Shown here: positions 1 through 8,318 of the stretch, one piece after another | How the letters are laid out: each line of letters begins with the position of its first letter | Numbering within the stretch: the first letter of the stretch is position 1 | NCBI RefSeq assembly: GCF_002777745.1 | Contig: NZ_MEIO01000002.1 | Coordinates: 1 to 49,428, forward strand | Reading direction: 5' to 3' | Origin: Snodgrassella alvi | GTDB taxonomy: Bacteria > Pseudomonadota > Gammaproteobacteria > Burkholderiales > Neisseriaceae | DNA: 49,428 nt | Made by a program: the position numbers and the translations under genes | Notes under the pieces: model-generated | The model's database searches: none | Told to the model about the DNA's origin: nothing | The model's input: only the letters and a program-made list of their open reading frames with translations

Positions 1-1344
1 CGTGCTCCTTCTTATGGCAAGATTGTGAATCTGGCAGATGGTTCACTTGAGCCGGATTCGCATGAAGCAGTAAATGGCGGACAATTAAGAATAGTGAAAG
101 ACGATCTGCTCAGTTTGTCTTCATCTGCTTCAACAGGCTTATCTTCGATAAGCAGTATGGTACAAGATACACCAATAGCTCAAATTAATAATGATATTGG
201 TAATCTGCAAGAAAATACATTGCAATGGAATGGTACAGCCTATGATGCCACCCATAATGGCACTGCTCAGCGCATTACCAATGTAGCAGCCGGTCGTGTT
301 AGAGAGAATTCCACCGATGCCGTCAACAACCACCAATTGTGGGAAGTGAGAAATGATCTGAATAGTCTGTCTACAACGGTAAATAATCTGCCTACAGGAG
401 GCAATATTTCCCAGGACGCTTTGAATAATCTGTCAGCATCAATTAGTACAAGCGTAGCCAACCAGCTTCGTCCCGTAGCAGAAGCGATAGGTACAAATTT
501 ACCTTCTTCTGGTATTATTCCTGCGCCTGACTACGAAATTTATGCTCCTAACGGAGAAAGGACAGTAGTACATAATGTACGTGCTGCGCTGGAAAACATA
601 CAAAATAATGGTGCATCGATGTATGCGAAGATCAACAGCAGCAAGCAAGCATCACAAGCTAAAGGTGAGGATTCGATAGCAATAGGCGGAAATGCGGTGG
701 CTCAAGGTACCTCGGCAATTGCGATAGGTGATTCAGCGAGTGCGCCGGAAAGTAATAGTGTAGCGCTGGGTAAAGAGGCGAAAGTAACGCAGGACGGAGG
801 TGTGGCTCTGGGTGCCGGATCAGTAGCAAACAGGGCTGGCGGCCGTGGAGTTGGAGAAGTGTATATACCACCGGAAGCGAAAGGCAACGACAGGCTGGTT
901 AGCGCAATTGAAGCAACGAGAAGTAAAGAGTATGGAGCGGTATCGGTAGGAAATACAGAAGATGGACAATATCGTCAGATAACCGGCGTCGCTGCGGGTA
1001 CGGAGGATACGGATGCGGTGAATGTGGCTCAGCTTAAAGGTGTTAGTAATCAGATTAGCAAAGTAAATGAATATGTTAATCAGTTAAATGACAATCTTCA
1101 CCATGTTGAGCGCCGTGCCTATTCTGGTACTGCAATGGCAATGGCATTGTCTGGTGCCTATCTGCCGTCCCTGAGCTCTGGCGGACAGGCTGTTGGTATC
1201 GGTGTAGGTACATACCGTAGTTATGGTGCCATAGGTGTAAACTATAAGGCAGCAAGTAAAAACGGTAAAATTACGTGGGGTGCAGGTGTTTCCACTACTG
1301 GTAAAGAAGCAGCTGTTAACTCTGCAATCGGCTTTAAGTGGTAA
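1..1344 (+). CDS. YadA-like trimeric autotransporter adhesin, C-terminal part (5'-truncated by window edge)
   Basis: The reading frame is open from base 1, so the gene starts to the left of the window; only about 447 C-terminal residues are visible. Three neck/stalk motifs of the type (I)xNVAAG...DAVNxxQL are seen, near positions 22-90, 259-340 and 975-1035. Between them, around 670-770, lies a run of YadA head repeats (SIAIGGNAVAQG, SAIAIGDSA, NSVALG). The last ~80 residues (from about 1099) form the YadA membrane anchor, a short coiled coil plus four beta strands ending in ..IGFKW with a terminal aromatic residue. Such proteins trimerise, insert a 12-stranded barrel in the outer membrane (BamA-dependent) and display an adhesive stalk. 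The signal peptide and most of the passenger are outside the window. Family assignment is firm; the ligand is unknown. Three DUF2827-like genes follow directly. Confidence 0.95.
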   Translation, partial: RAPSYGKIVNLADGSLEPDSHEAVNGGQLRIVKDDLLSLSSSASTGLSSISSMVQDTPIAQINNDIGNLQENTLQWNGTAYDATHNGTAQRITNVAAGRVRENSTDAVNNHQLWEVRNDLNSLSTTVNNLPTGGNISQDALNNLSASISTSVANQLRPVAEAIGTNLPSSGIIPAPDYEIYAPNGERTVVHNVRAALENIQNNGASMYAKINSSKQASQAKGEDSIAIGGNAVAQGTSAIAIGDSASAPESNSVALGKEAKVTQDGGVALGAGSVANRAGGRGVGEVYIPPEAKGNDRLVSAIEATRSKEYGAVSVGNTEDGQYRQITGVAAGTEDTDAVNVAQLKGVSNQISKVNEYVNQLNDNLHHVERRAYSGTAMAMALSGAYLPSLSSGGQAVGIGVGTYRSYGAIGVNYKAASKNGKITWGAGVSTTGKEAAVNSAIGFKW

Positions 1345-1360
1345 AAAATCTTAGCTGAGT

Positions 1361-1401
1361 AAACTTCTGGTCTTCCTTTATGAAGCCCAGAAGTTTTATT
1401 T
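1361..1401 (+). terminator. Hairpin terminator after the adhesin gene
   Basis: A perfect 10-bp inverted repeat (AAACTTCTGG / CCAGAAGTTT, 1361-1370 and 1387-1396) is followed by TATTT. It lies 17 bases after the adhesin stop codon and before the ATG chosen for the next gene, so transcription of the downstream genes needs read-through or a promoter in the ~45 bases that follow. Confidence 0.65.
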
Positions 1402-1442
1402 GTTTATCAGTAGTAGTATTTTTACTAAGAATACGGATTAAT

Positions 1443-2588
1443 ATGCGCATCGGTATTTCTGTTATCACCCATGCTAACCAGAATATCTGGGAAAATGGTA
1501 TGGGGCAGAATATTATATTTTTAGCTCTAAGTCTGAAGGCTATCCCATTTGTTAAATCAGTTGATCTGATTAATGTGGGTGGGCAGCCGAGTATGGCTGA
1601 GCAGATTGATTTAAATCTGTTTGATTTGCGTTTAATGTCAGAGCAGGAAGCTAGTGATGCTTTCGATGTTATTATTGAGCTGGCGGGGGCATTGAATCCG
1701 CAATGGCTGGCCTTACAGCGGGCTCGTGGCAAAAAGGTGGTGTTTTATTGTGTTGGCCAGCCTTATGTGGGACTGGTGGAATATAATATATTTGAAAAAC
1801 CTACCAATTTTTCGCCGGTAGACCGTTCTGATGAGGTATGGCTGTTACCCAAAGATAAGGCTTATATTCCGATGCTGCGTACGATGTATCGCCGCCCGGT
1901 GCATGTTACGCCCTATCTGTGGGATCCGATGTTTGTATCCAAGCGCACACAGGAAATCAGTGCACTTGGCTTCCGTTTTGGCTGGCGTGGCAATTTGCAT
2001 GATGGTATTAAAACACCTTTGAATGTAGCTATTTTTGAGCCTAATATTTCAGTTGTCAAAACTTCATCTATTCCGATGCTGGCCTGTGATGAAGCTTATC
2101 GCCAGCAGCCGCAGTCAGTAGGGATGATGCATGTGCTCAATACGCTGCATATGAAAGATCATTTGACGATGCTGTATCTGGCCAATTCGCTGAATCTGGT
2201 TAAGGAGCATAAAGCCTGCTTTTATGGCCGCCATGATATAGCTGGTTTTATGGCGCAGCATGCGAATGCTGTGGTTTCACATCAATGGTGTAATGACCAG
2301 AATTATCTGTATATGGATACGCTATATGGTGATTATCCGCTGATTCACAATTCTCCGTGGCTAAAAGAGTTTGGCGCTGGTTATTATTATCCGGACTTTG
2401 ATGCACCAGAGGCAGGCAGGCAATTGATTCTTGCCTGGCAGCATCATGAGGAAAATCTGGATAGCCAGCGTCAGGCTGCGCAGGCTTTGTTTAAGGCCAT
2501 TTCTCCTTTGGCTGAAGCCAATATTGCTGCCCATACGCAACTGTTATCTAATCTGTGTGCTGATCGTCCGGAATTATTAAGAGGTTAA
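1443..2588 (+). CDS. DUF2827-like protein, putative GT-B-fold glycosyltransferase (paralogue 1 of 3)
   Basis: 381 residues from the ATG at 1443. The frame also opens at 1380, but that start lies inside the terminator hairpin, and the paralogues begin their conserved core just before the WENG motif, so 1443 is preferred; no strong Shine-Dalgarno is seen. Conserved landmarks shared with the next two genes: W(E/N)NGxxQN near residue 16, a (D)xxIE strand plus RG near 80-105, (D)(E/D)xWxxP, LWDPMF, FEPN(I)xVVKTS near 205, and a C-terminal HQWxNxxNYxY...YGxYPLIHNS block near 280-305 followed by G-Y-Y. The C-terminal pattern resembles the nucleotide-sugar half of GT-B glycosyltransferases. I recall this as the DUF2827 family, often found beside surface adhesins in Burkholderia; that recollection and the enzymatic role are inference. 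This copy has Cys (HQWCN) where the other two have Glu (WEN). It is followed after 3 bases by paralogue 2. Confidence 0.75.
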   Translation: MRIGISVITHANQNIWENGMGQNIIFLALSLKAIPFVKSVDLINVGGQPSMAEQIDLNLFDLRLMSEQEASDAFDVIIELAGALNPQWLALQRARGKKVVFYCVGQPYVGLVEYNIFEKPTNFSPVDRSDEVWLLPKDKAYIPMLRTMYRRPVHVTPYLWDPMFVSKRTQEISALGFRFGWRGNLHDGIKTPLNVAIFEPNISVVKTSSIPMLACDEAYRQQPQSVGMMHVLNTLHMKDHLTMLYLANSLNLVKEHKACFYGRHDIAGFMAQHANAVVSHQWCNDQNYLYMDTLYGDYPLIHNSPWLKEFGAGYYYPDFDAPEAGRQLILAWQHHEENLDSQRQAAQALFKAISPLAEANIAAHTQLLSNLCADRPELLRG

Positions 2589-2591
2589 TTC

Positions 2592-3722
2592 ATGCCGTCT
2601 GTGTCTTCGCTTCGTGTAGGTGTTTCGATTTATGTGCGTAAAGGAGCACAGTCGCTGTGGGAAAATGGCATTTTTCAGAATTGCCTGTTTCTGGCGATGT
2701 TATTACAGAAATCACCGATTGTTGGTAATGTGGTGCTGGTGGCTGGTTCCGGTGATGGCGATATGCAGGATGCAATGAATTTCCTGCGGGATTCGCCTGT
2801 GCCGGTGATTGATATGGCCAGTGCCATGAATGAGCTCGATGTGATGATTGAGATGAGCGCCCAGTTGGCTAAGGAATGGATGATAAATTTCAAGGCCAGA
2901 GGTGGTAAAGTAGTCAGTATGCGGGTGGGCAATGATTATGTGATTGATATTGAACGTATGCTGTTCAATAAGCCATCTGCTTTGCTGATTACGGGGGCGC
3001 CATATGATGAAGTATGGACATTACCTGAATACGAAAAAACCTGTATGCCATACTTCTCAAGTGCATTTCGTGCTCCGGTGCGGATTATGCCGCATTTATG
3101 GAGTCCGGTTATTCTGGAGCGCGCATGTGAAAAATTGTCTGAAGGTGAGCGGTTTGAGTACCGGCCGGGGCGCAGACGCTGGCGTGTTGGTATGTTTGAG
3201 CCCAATATGTGTATGGTGAAAACCAGTTATATGCCTATGCTGGTATGTGAAAGCGCACATCGGCTGAATCCGGATTTTATTGAACATATTTACGCGTGTA
3301 ATACTATGAATCTGAGAGAGCAGAAAACTTTCAGTCTGTTTGCTCAGAGTCTGGATATTGCTCGGCATGGTTTGATTTCGTTTGAAGGTCGTTATCCTAT
3401 ATGGCAGGTAGTTTCGCGTTATTGTGAGGCGATTGTTTGTCATCATTGGGAAAACGCGCAGAATTATATTTATTATGAAGCTTTGTATGGTGGCTATCCG
3501 CTGATTCATAATTCACACCTGATTGGTGATTGTGGCTATCGCTATCATGATTTTGACTGTGAAGAAGGTGGGCAGAAACTGGTGGATGCATATAAGATGC
3601 ATGATGAGAATCTTGCCAGTTATCGTGAGCAGGCAAATGCCTTTCTGGCAACTCTGTATCCTGAAGCGGAAAGCAACGTCCGCTGTTATACTGAGGCACT
3701 TGCATCGCTGTTTAAAGCTTAG
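2592..3722 (+). CDS. DUF2827-like protein, putative glycosyltransferase (paralogue 2 of 3)
   Basis: 376 residues; ATG preceded by GAGG (2580-2583) and separated from paralogue 1 by only 3 bases, so the two are co-transcribed and probably translationally coupled. It carries the shared landmarks: LWENGIFQN near residue 22, LDVMIEMSAQ near 77, DEVWTLP, LWSP, GMFEPNMCMVKTSYMPML near 199, and HHWENAQNYIYYEALYGGYP with PLIHNS near 280-310. No signal peptide or membrane segment is seen, so a cytoplasmic protein is expected. Like its neighbours it has no recognised catalytic assignment; the Rossmann-like alternation and the C-terminal G-x-P-L-I-H-N signature favour a GT-B transferase. Substrate is unknown; the adhesin immediately upstream is the obvious candidate acceptor (inference from position). 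Confidence 0.75.
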   Translation: MPSVSSLRVGVSIYVRKGAQSLWENGIFQNCLFLAMLLQKSPIVGNVVLVAGSGDGDMQDAMNFLRDSPVPVIDMASAMNELDVMIEMSAQLAKEWMINFKARGGKVVSMRVGNDYVIDIERMLFNKPSALLITGAPYDEVWTLPEYEKTCMPYFSSAFRAPVRIMPHLWSPVILERACEKLSEGERFEYRPGRRRWRVGMFEPNMCMVKTSYMPMLVCESAHRLNPDFIEHIYACNTMNLREQKTFSLFAQSLDIARHGLISFEGRYPIWQVVSRYCEAIVCHHWENAQNYIYYEALYGGYPLIHNSHLIGDCGYRYHDFDCEEGGQKLVDAYKMHDENLASYREQANAFLATLYPEAESNVRCYTEALASLFKA

Positions 3723-3798
3723 ATTGCACTGATTTTGCTATCTCTTTGATATTTATGTACATAAACCTGCCAGAAATAAAATATTCTCTATTGAAATT

Positions 3799-4989
3799 AT
3801 GAGCTTATCTAGTACTTCGAATTTAATTTCCAGCCATGATCAGGACGCTACGCCAGCACGTTTGTGTATTGGGATTACTATCGGTCTGAGCCATCCTGAA
3901 GAAACGCTGTGGAATAATGGCATTAAACAGAATGCTGTTTTTCTTGCTGATGCGCTGAAAAATTGCCCGAATGTAGATTCTGTGGTGTTGGTAAATACAA
4001 CGGGTGTACCGATTACATCAAGCTTACCTTGGGATTTGCAGGTATGGCCAACTAAAAGTTTTTCTGAGGCAAAAGATCAGGTTGATGTACTGATTGAGCT
4101 AGGTGGACAGATTAGTGCTGAGCAGACGGCCTATATCAAGAATAGAGGCGTGCGTCTGATTTCTTATTGCTGTGGTTTTGAATATATCCATATGATGGAA
4201 GCGGTTTTGTTTTCGCGTAATATGGGTGGGGCTAATCTGTTCATTAATCAACGTTATGATGATATCTGGATGATTCCGCAGGTTGCTAATTGCAGCCGGG
4301 CGTATTTTGAAGTATTTCGCCGTCATGAAGCACGTGTGGTGCCGTTTGTATGGAGTCCGATATTCTTGAATCAGAAAACGGCTGCTATACCATTTCAGGG
4401 CTCATGGCAGGCGCCGGATTCTGGTAATAAGGGTTGGCGTTTGTCGGTTATGGAACCGAATATTGATGTAGTAAAATTCTGCCTGTACCCGATTCTGATT
4501 GCAGAACTAGTGTATCGGAATAATCCTGAAGCCATTAATATCCTACAGGTTTGCAATACCTTACCGATGGCGCAGAAATCAATGGAATTCATTGCTTTAA
4601 TGAATAAGCTGGATATTGTGAGAAATCGCAAGTCTGTATTTCTGGGTCGTTATGATACACCAACATTTTTGGCAGCCAATACCGATGCGGTGATTTCACA
4701 TCAATGGGAAAATCCGCTTAATTATTTCTATCTGGAAGTATGCTGGCAGGGCTATCCTTTAATTCATAATGCAGAGATGGTTTCAGATCTAGGCTATTAT
4801 TATGCTGGCAATGATGTGCAAGCGGGTGCCAAGCAGTTATCTGCTGTGATGAACGATCATGCATGTCATTCAGCTCAGTATCTGTATAACCAACGTAAAC
4901 TGATCGCCCGCTTCCTGCCAGATAATACTGATCTGGTGGCCAGTTATTCTGCATTGCTGACAGAAGTAATGGCCAGACCATTGCGCTAA
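3799..4989 (+). CDS. DUF2827-like protein, putative glycosyltransferase (paralogue 3 of 3)
   Basis: 396 residues with an N-terminal extension of about 20 residues relative to paralogues 1 and 2 before the core begins (LCIGITIGLS...LWNNGIKQNAVFLA). A 76-base AT-rich gap separates it from paralogue 2, and the ATG has no convincing Shine-Dalgarno, so it may have its own promoter or weak translation. Landmarks: VDVLIELGGQ, DDIWMIP, VWSPIF, MEPNIDVVKF, and HQWENPLNYFYLEV followed by GYPLIHN. It is the most diverged copy: the YGGYP context becomes WQGYP, and KTS after the FEPN-type motif becomes KFC. It ends 6 bases before the stop codon of the convergent dehydrogenase gene, with no terminator in between. 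Same family inference as its neighbours; function unproven. Confidence 0.72.
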   Translation: MSLSSTSNLISSHDQDATPARLCIGITIGLSHPEETLWNNGIKQNAVFLADALKNCPNVDSVVLVNTTGVPITSSLPWDLQVWPTKSFSEAKDQVDVLIELGGQISAEQTAYIKNRGVRLISYCCGFEYIHMMEAVLFSRNMGGANLFINQRYDDIWMIPQVANCSRAYFEVFRRHEARVVPFVWSPIFLNQKTAAIPFQGSWQAPDSGNKGWRLSVMEPNIDVVKFCLYPILIAELVYRNNPEAINILQVCNTLPMAQKSMEFIALMNKLDIVRNRKSVFLGRYDTPTFLAANTDAVISHQWENPLNYFYLEVCWQGYPLIHNAEMVSDLGYYYAGNDVQAGAKQLSAVMNDHACHSAQYLYNQRKLIARFLPDNTDLVASYSALLTEVMARPLR

Positions 4990-4995
4990 TTACTT

Positions 4996-5931
4996 TTATT
5001 TTTTACACATATAAGTGTTAATATTGTCCTCTAGGATGGTACAGATACGCTGTATGGCTTCTTCGCTGCCCCATGCCATATGCGGGGTAATAATCAGGTT
5101 AGGCAGGTGAGCACGCAGTAATGGATTACCATGTACGGGCGGTTCTTCGCTTAGTACATCTACACCTGCTCCGCCTAACTGTCCGTATTTCAATGCGGCT
5201 ACTAATGCCTCTTCCGCTACCAGACCACCGCGTCCTACATTAATCAGTACAGTCTGTGGTTTCATCATTTTTAATTCTGCTTCATCAATCAGATTACGTG
5301 TTTGCTCATTCAGGGGACAATGCAGGGATATGACGTCGGCTTGCTGTATGAGCTGGGTAAATGGTGTGTAGCCATTACGGCAGCTAGTGGCATTTTTGTG
5401 TTCACCCCAGAGAATATGCATTCCGAAAGCCTGAGCTCGTGCTGCCAGTGCCTGTCCGATGCCGCCTTTCCCGAAAATACCCAGTGTTTTGCCGTTCAGA
5501 TCACGGATGGGAGCACCGAAGTGGCAGAAAAAAGGGCTGTTTTGCCATAATCCGGCCGCTATATCGCGCTGATAAGCCGGTAAATGACGCATTAATGCCA
5601 GAATAAGCATCATTGCATGTTCGGCAACAGTATCGTTGCCATAGCCACGGACATTGCGTATACCTACGTTGTGTTCTTGTGCCGCTTGCTGATCAATATG
5701 ATCCAGACCGGTAGCCGGTACGGCAATTAGTTGCAGTTGCGGACTGTTGCTGATGGCATCGGCATCAATGCGTACTTTGTTGGATACGACAATATTGGCA
5801 TGAGCGATTCGAGCGGCAACTTCATCTGGACTGCTATGGCTGTAGCTGGTGATATGATGGGGAAACTGGAAGTTGAACGGGAACTCGGGCAGGGTGGCAC
5901 GATCCAGAAAAACAATTTCGCTGATATTCAT
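4996..5931 (-). CDS. hprA: D-isomer-specific 2-hydroxyacid dehydrogenase (glycerate/hydroxypyruvate reductase-like)
   Basis: 311 residues. The NAD-binding Rossmann motif GKGGIG is at about 154-159, and the three catalytic residues of the family are present: Arg234 (NVGRGG), Glu263 (LSEEPP) and His284 (ITPHMAW). The enzyme reduces a 2-keto acid to the D-2-hydroxy acid with NAD(P)H in the cytoplasm; length and the GYGNDTVAEH stretch resemble the glycerate dehydrogenase (HprA) subgroup of Neisseria. Substrate within the superfamily cannot be fixed from sequence alone (D-lactate or glyoxylate are alternatives). It is divergent from the FKBP gene and convergent with paralogue 3 of the DUF2827-like set. 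Confidence 0.85.
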   Translation of the reverse strand: MNISEIVFLDRATLPEFPFNFQFPHHITSYSHSSPDEVAARIAHANIVVSNKVRIDADAISNSPQLQLIAVPATGLDHIDQQAAQEHNVGIRNVRGYGNDTVAEHAMMLILALMRHLPAYQRDIAAGLWQNSPFFCHFGAPIRDLNGKTLGIFGKGGIGQALAARAQAFGMHILWGEHKNATSCRNGYTPFTQLIQQADVISLHCPLNEQTRNLIDEAELKMMKPQTVLINVGRGGLVAEEALVAALKYGQLGGAGVDVLSEEPPVHGNPLLRAHLPNLIITPHMAWGSEEAIQRICTILEDNINTYMCKK

Positions 5932-6034
5932 GTTTTCTCCTGATAAATAAAAAGATTGCTGCGACCTAGAACATGCATGGGTTGAGTGTCTGTGTTACAG
6001 TGTACGCTATTTTATTAGCCAAGGATGAATAAGT

Positions 6035-6361
6035 ATGGATCTGGTGATTGAAGATTTGCAGCAGGGTACTGGTAAGGACGCTGTAAAGGGAAAGGAAATC
6101 ACGGTGCATTATACTGGTATGCTGGAAGACGGTACGGTGTTTGATTCCAGTGTTACCCGTCAGCAGCCGCTCACATTTACTCTGGGCGCTGGTATAGTGA
6201 TTGCTGGCTGGGATAAAGGTTTTGATGGCATGAAAGAGGGCGGTAAACGTAAACTGACTATTCCGCCACATATGGCTTATGGTCGCCGTGGTGTTGAAGG
6301 GGTGATTCCGCCTGATGCTACGCTGATTTTTGATGTGGAATTATTGCAGGTTGATGATTGA
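6035..6361 (+). CDS. fbp: FKBP-type peptidyl-prolyl cis-trans isomerase
   Basis: 108 residues, a complete single FKBP domain without signal peptide, so cytoplasmic. Family residues are visible: VHYTGMLEDGTVFDSS, GxVIAGWDKGFDGMKEGGKRKL, IPPHMAYG and FDVELL. It catalyses proline cis-trans isomerisation during protein folding; Neisseria carries a very similar small FKBP of about 109 residues. The start has a good Shine-Dalgarno (AAGGAT, 6021-6026, 8 bases upstream). It appears monocistronic, closed by the hairpin at 6384. Confidence 0.92.
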   Translation: MDLVIEDLQQGTGKDAVKGKEITVHYTGMLEDGTVFDSSVTRQQPLTFTLGAGIVIAGWDKGFDGMKEGGKRKLTIPPHMAYGRRGVEGVIPPDATLIFDVELLQVDD

Positions 6362-6383
6362 GTTGCAGTTGTATACAGATTTT

Positions 6384-6419
6384 GTTCAGGCAGCTGTTTC
6401 AGGCTGCCTGAACTGTTTT
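6384..6419 (+). terminator. Terminator hairpin carrying a DNA-uptake-sequence-like word
   Basis: A perfect 11-bp inverted repeat (GTTCAGGCAGC, 6384-6394; GCTGCCTGAAC, 6403-6413) with an 8-base loop and a short T-rich tail, 22 bases after the FKBP stop. The right arm, 6401-6412, reads AGGCTGCCTGAA, which I recall as the Simonsiella dialect of the Neisseriaceae DNA uptake sequence. Inverted uptake sequences serving as terminators are usual in Neisseria. Confidence 0.7.
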
Positions 6420-6436
6420 GATAAGCTGGGGTTTTG

Positions 6437-7813
6437 ATGATGGAGAATAATCCGACTATTGCTGCGATTGCAACTGCGCCCGGGCGTGGTGGAGTGGGGG
6501 TAGTGCGTTTGTCCGGTAAAAATCTACTGTCTCTGGCGCAAAAATTAAGTGGTGGCAAAACGCCTGTACCACGCAGGGTGATGTATACCGATTTTGTTGA
6601 TGAACAGGGTGCTGTTATTGATAATGGTTTGCTGCTGTATTTTGCGGCACCGGCCAGCTTTACTGGTGAGGATGTGGTTGAGTTACAGGGGCATGGCGGG
6701 CCGGTAGTGTTGCAGATGTTATTGCAACGCTGCCTGCAACTGGGCGCCCGGCTGGCTGAACCGGGAGAGTTTACCAAACGTGCTTTTCTAAATAACAAAC
6801 TGGATCTGGCACAGGCTGAAAGTGTGGCTGATTTGATTGATGCTTCCAGCCAGTCTGCAGCACGCATGGCGGTGCGCAGCCTGAAAGGGGCATTTTCGCA
6901 GGAAATTCACCGACTGGTAGATGAGCTGATTACTTTGCGCATGCTGGTGGAAGCAACGCTGGATTTTCCAGAGGAGGACATTGATTTTCTTCAGGCAGCG
7001 GATGCCAGCGGTAAGCTGGCGCAGTTGCGCAGCCAGTTGGACAAGGTGCTGCTGCATGCACAACAGGGCGCATTGTTACGTGAAGGCATGAATGTGGTGC
7101 TGGTAGGGGCGCCCAATGTGGGTAAATCGAGCCTGCTCAATGCGCTGGCAGGTGATGATGTGGCGATTGTCACTGATATTGCTGGTACAACGCGGGATAC
7201 GGTCAGGGAGCAGATTACGCTGGATGGTGTACCGGTACATATTATTGATACGGCTGGTTTGCGTGAAACTGAGGATGTGGTTGAGCGTATCGGTATTGAA
7301 CGCAGTCAGCAGGCGGTACAACAGGCGGATGTAGCACTGGTGCTGGTTGACCAGCGTGAAGGTATAAATGCCACCACAGCGGCGATTCTGGCGCAGTTAC
7401 CGGCAGGTTTACACAAGATTGAAGTGCATAATAAGATTGATTTAACAGGTGAAGATGCTGCGAGTGTTTCACGTGAAACCGGCCAGCTACAGGCATTTAC
7501 GGATGCGGAACAGGTGATTGCTCTGTCTGCCAGAACGGGTGTCGGTCTGGATTTACTGCGTCGGGCGCTGTTGCAGCAAGTGGGCTGGCAGGGAGAAAGT
7601 GAAGGCCTGTTTCTGGCACGAACACGCCATATTCAGGCTCTTGAGCACGCTCAGCAGGAGTTGCTGAATGCCAGTTTATGTCAGGATAATCAGATTGAGC
7701 TGTTGGCGGAACATTTGCGTCTGGCTCAAAATGCATTAAATGAAATTACCGGTGAATTCAGTGCCGATGATTTGCTGGGGGTGATTTTTAGCCGGTTTTG
7801 TATTGGTAAATAA
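6437..7813 (+). CDS. mnmE: tRNA uridine-5-carboxymethylaminomethyl modification GTPase MnmE
   Basis: 458 residues. The N-terminal tetrahydrofolate-binding domain opens with [15 protein letters not shown]; the inserted G domain has G1 APNVGKSS (about residue 225), GTTRD, DTAGLRE (about 270) and NKID (about 332); the protein ends in the invariant FCIGK, whose Cys is needed for catalysis. With MnmG it adds the cmnm5 group to the wobble uridine of several tRNAs. MnmG is not in this window. Three in-frame starts are possible, TTG 6434, ATG 6437 and ATG 6440; the GGGG at 6428-6431 suits 6437 or 6440, and 6437 is given. Confidence 0.97.
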   Translation: MMENNPTIAAIATAPGRGGVGVVRLSGKNLLSLAQKLSGGKTPVPRRVMYTDFVDEQGAVIDNGLLLYFAAPASFTGEDVVELQGHGGPVVLQMLLQRCLQLGARLAEPGEFTKRAFLNNKLDLAQAESVADLIDASSQSAARMAVRSLKGAFSQEIHRLVDELITLRMLVEATLDFPEEDIDFLQAADASGKLAQLRSQLDKVLLHAQQGALLREGMNVVLVGAPNVGKSSLLNALAGDDVAIVTDIAGTTRDTVREQITLDGVPVHIIDTAGLRETEDVVERIGIERSQQAVQQADVALVLVDQREGINATTAAILAQLPAGLHKIEVHNKIDLTGEDAASVSRETGQLQAFTDAEQVIALSARTGVGLDLLRRALLQQVGWQGESEGLFLARTRHIQALEHAQQELLNASLCQDNQIELLAEHLRLAQNALNEITGEFSADDLLGVIFSRFCIGK

Positions 7814-7843
7814 GTTTTTAGCAGAAGATATTAGTCTGTTGGC

Positions 7844-7883
7844 AGCACTAACTACTGTTGTGAAGGGTAGTTAGTGCTTTTTT
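7844..7883 (+). terminator. Rho-independent terminator after mnmE
   Basis: A perfect 12-bp stem (AGCACTAACTAC, 7844-7855; GTAGTTAGTGCT, 7867-7878) with an 11-base loop is followed directly by six T. Confidence 0.92.
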
Positions 7884-7943
7884 GTTCTGGATGTGGCTGA
7901 ATTGCTGTTGTGATGATAAATAGGATAGGTATGACAGCTACGG

Positions 7944-8153
7944 TTAAAGCGCTTGTAAGAGAGCAAATCTTGGCAGGGTCTGACCATTGATGGTTATGGT
8001 CTCGATAAACATGCTTTTTGGGCGTACCCAGGTTGAATAATCACCATACAGACACTGGTAGATAACCAGTTCTTCTTCGGTTTCGCTATGGCGTGCTGTT
8101 CCGGTAACCTGATACAGTTTGCCTTTGTAATGTTGGTAGATGCCACGTTGCAT
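7944..8153 (-). CDS. Small DUF1653-family protein
   Basis: 69 residues, the usual size for DUF1653 proteins. The family pattern is clear: G-I-Y-x-H-Y-K-G-x-x-Y-x-V, [18 protein letters not shown], and WVRPKSMF followed by an acidic residue and, near the end, LPRFALL. It is a cytoplasmic protein of unknown function with an SH3-like beta fold predicted for the family. It stands alone on the minus strand between mnmE and cysI. Identification is firm, role unknown. Confidence 0.88.
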   Translation of the reverse strand: MQRGIYQHYKGKLYQVTGTARHSETEEELVIYQCLYGDYSTWVRPKSMFIETITINGQTLPRFALLQAL

Positions 8154-8318
8154 GTATGTTCCTGTGCTGGTTTAGATGCAGCCGGTGTGTTCTGGCTGCT
8201 GGGTGATATAACTAAAATCTCTTTGATTACAACTCGGTATTCTTTTGGCTGCTTGCTGTTTAATTATACAATGTTTTGAATGAATTATAACAAGATGCCA
8301 TATTAAGGAATACTGAAT

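Noticed and set aside
1380-1442. Upstream start for the first DUF2827-like gene
   Set aside because: It would begin inside the terminator hairpin, and the paralogues show that the conserved core starts just after 1443.
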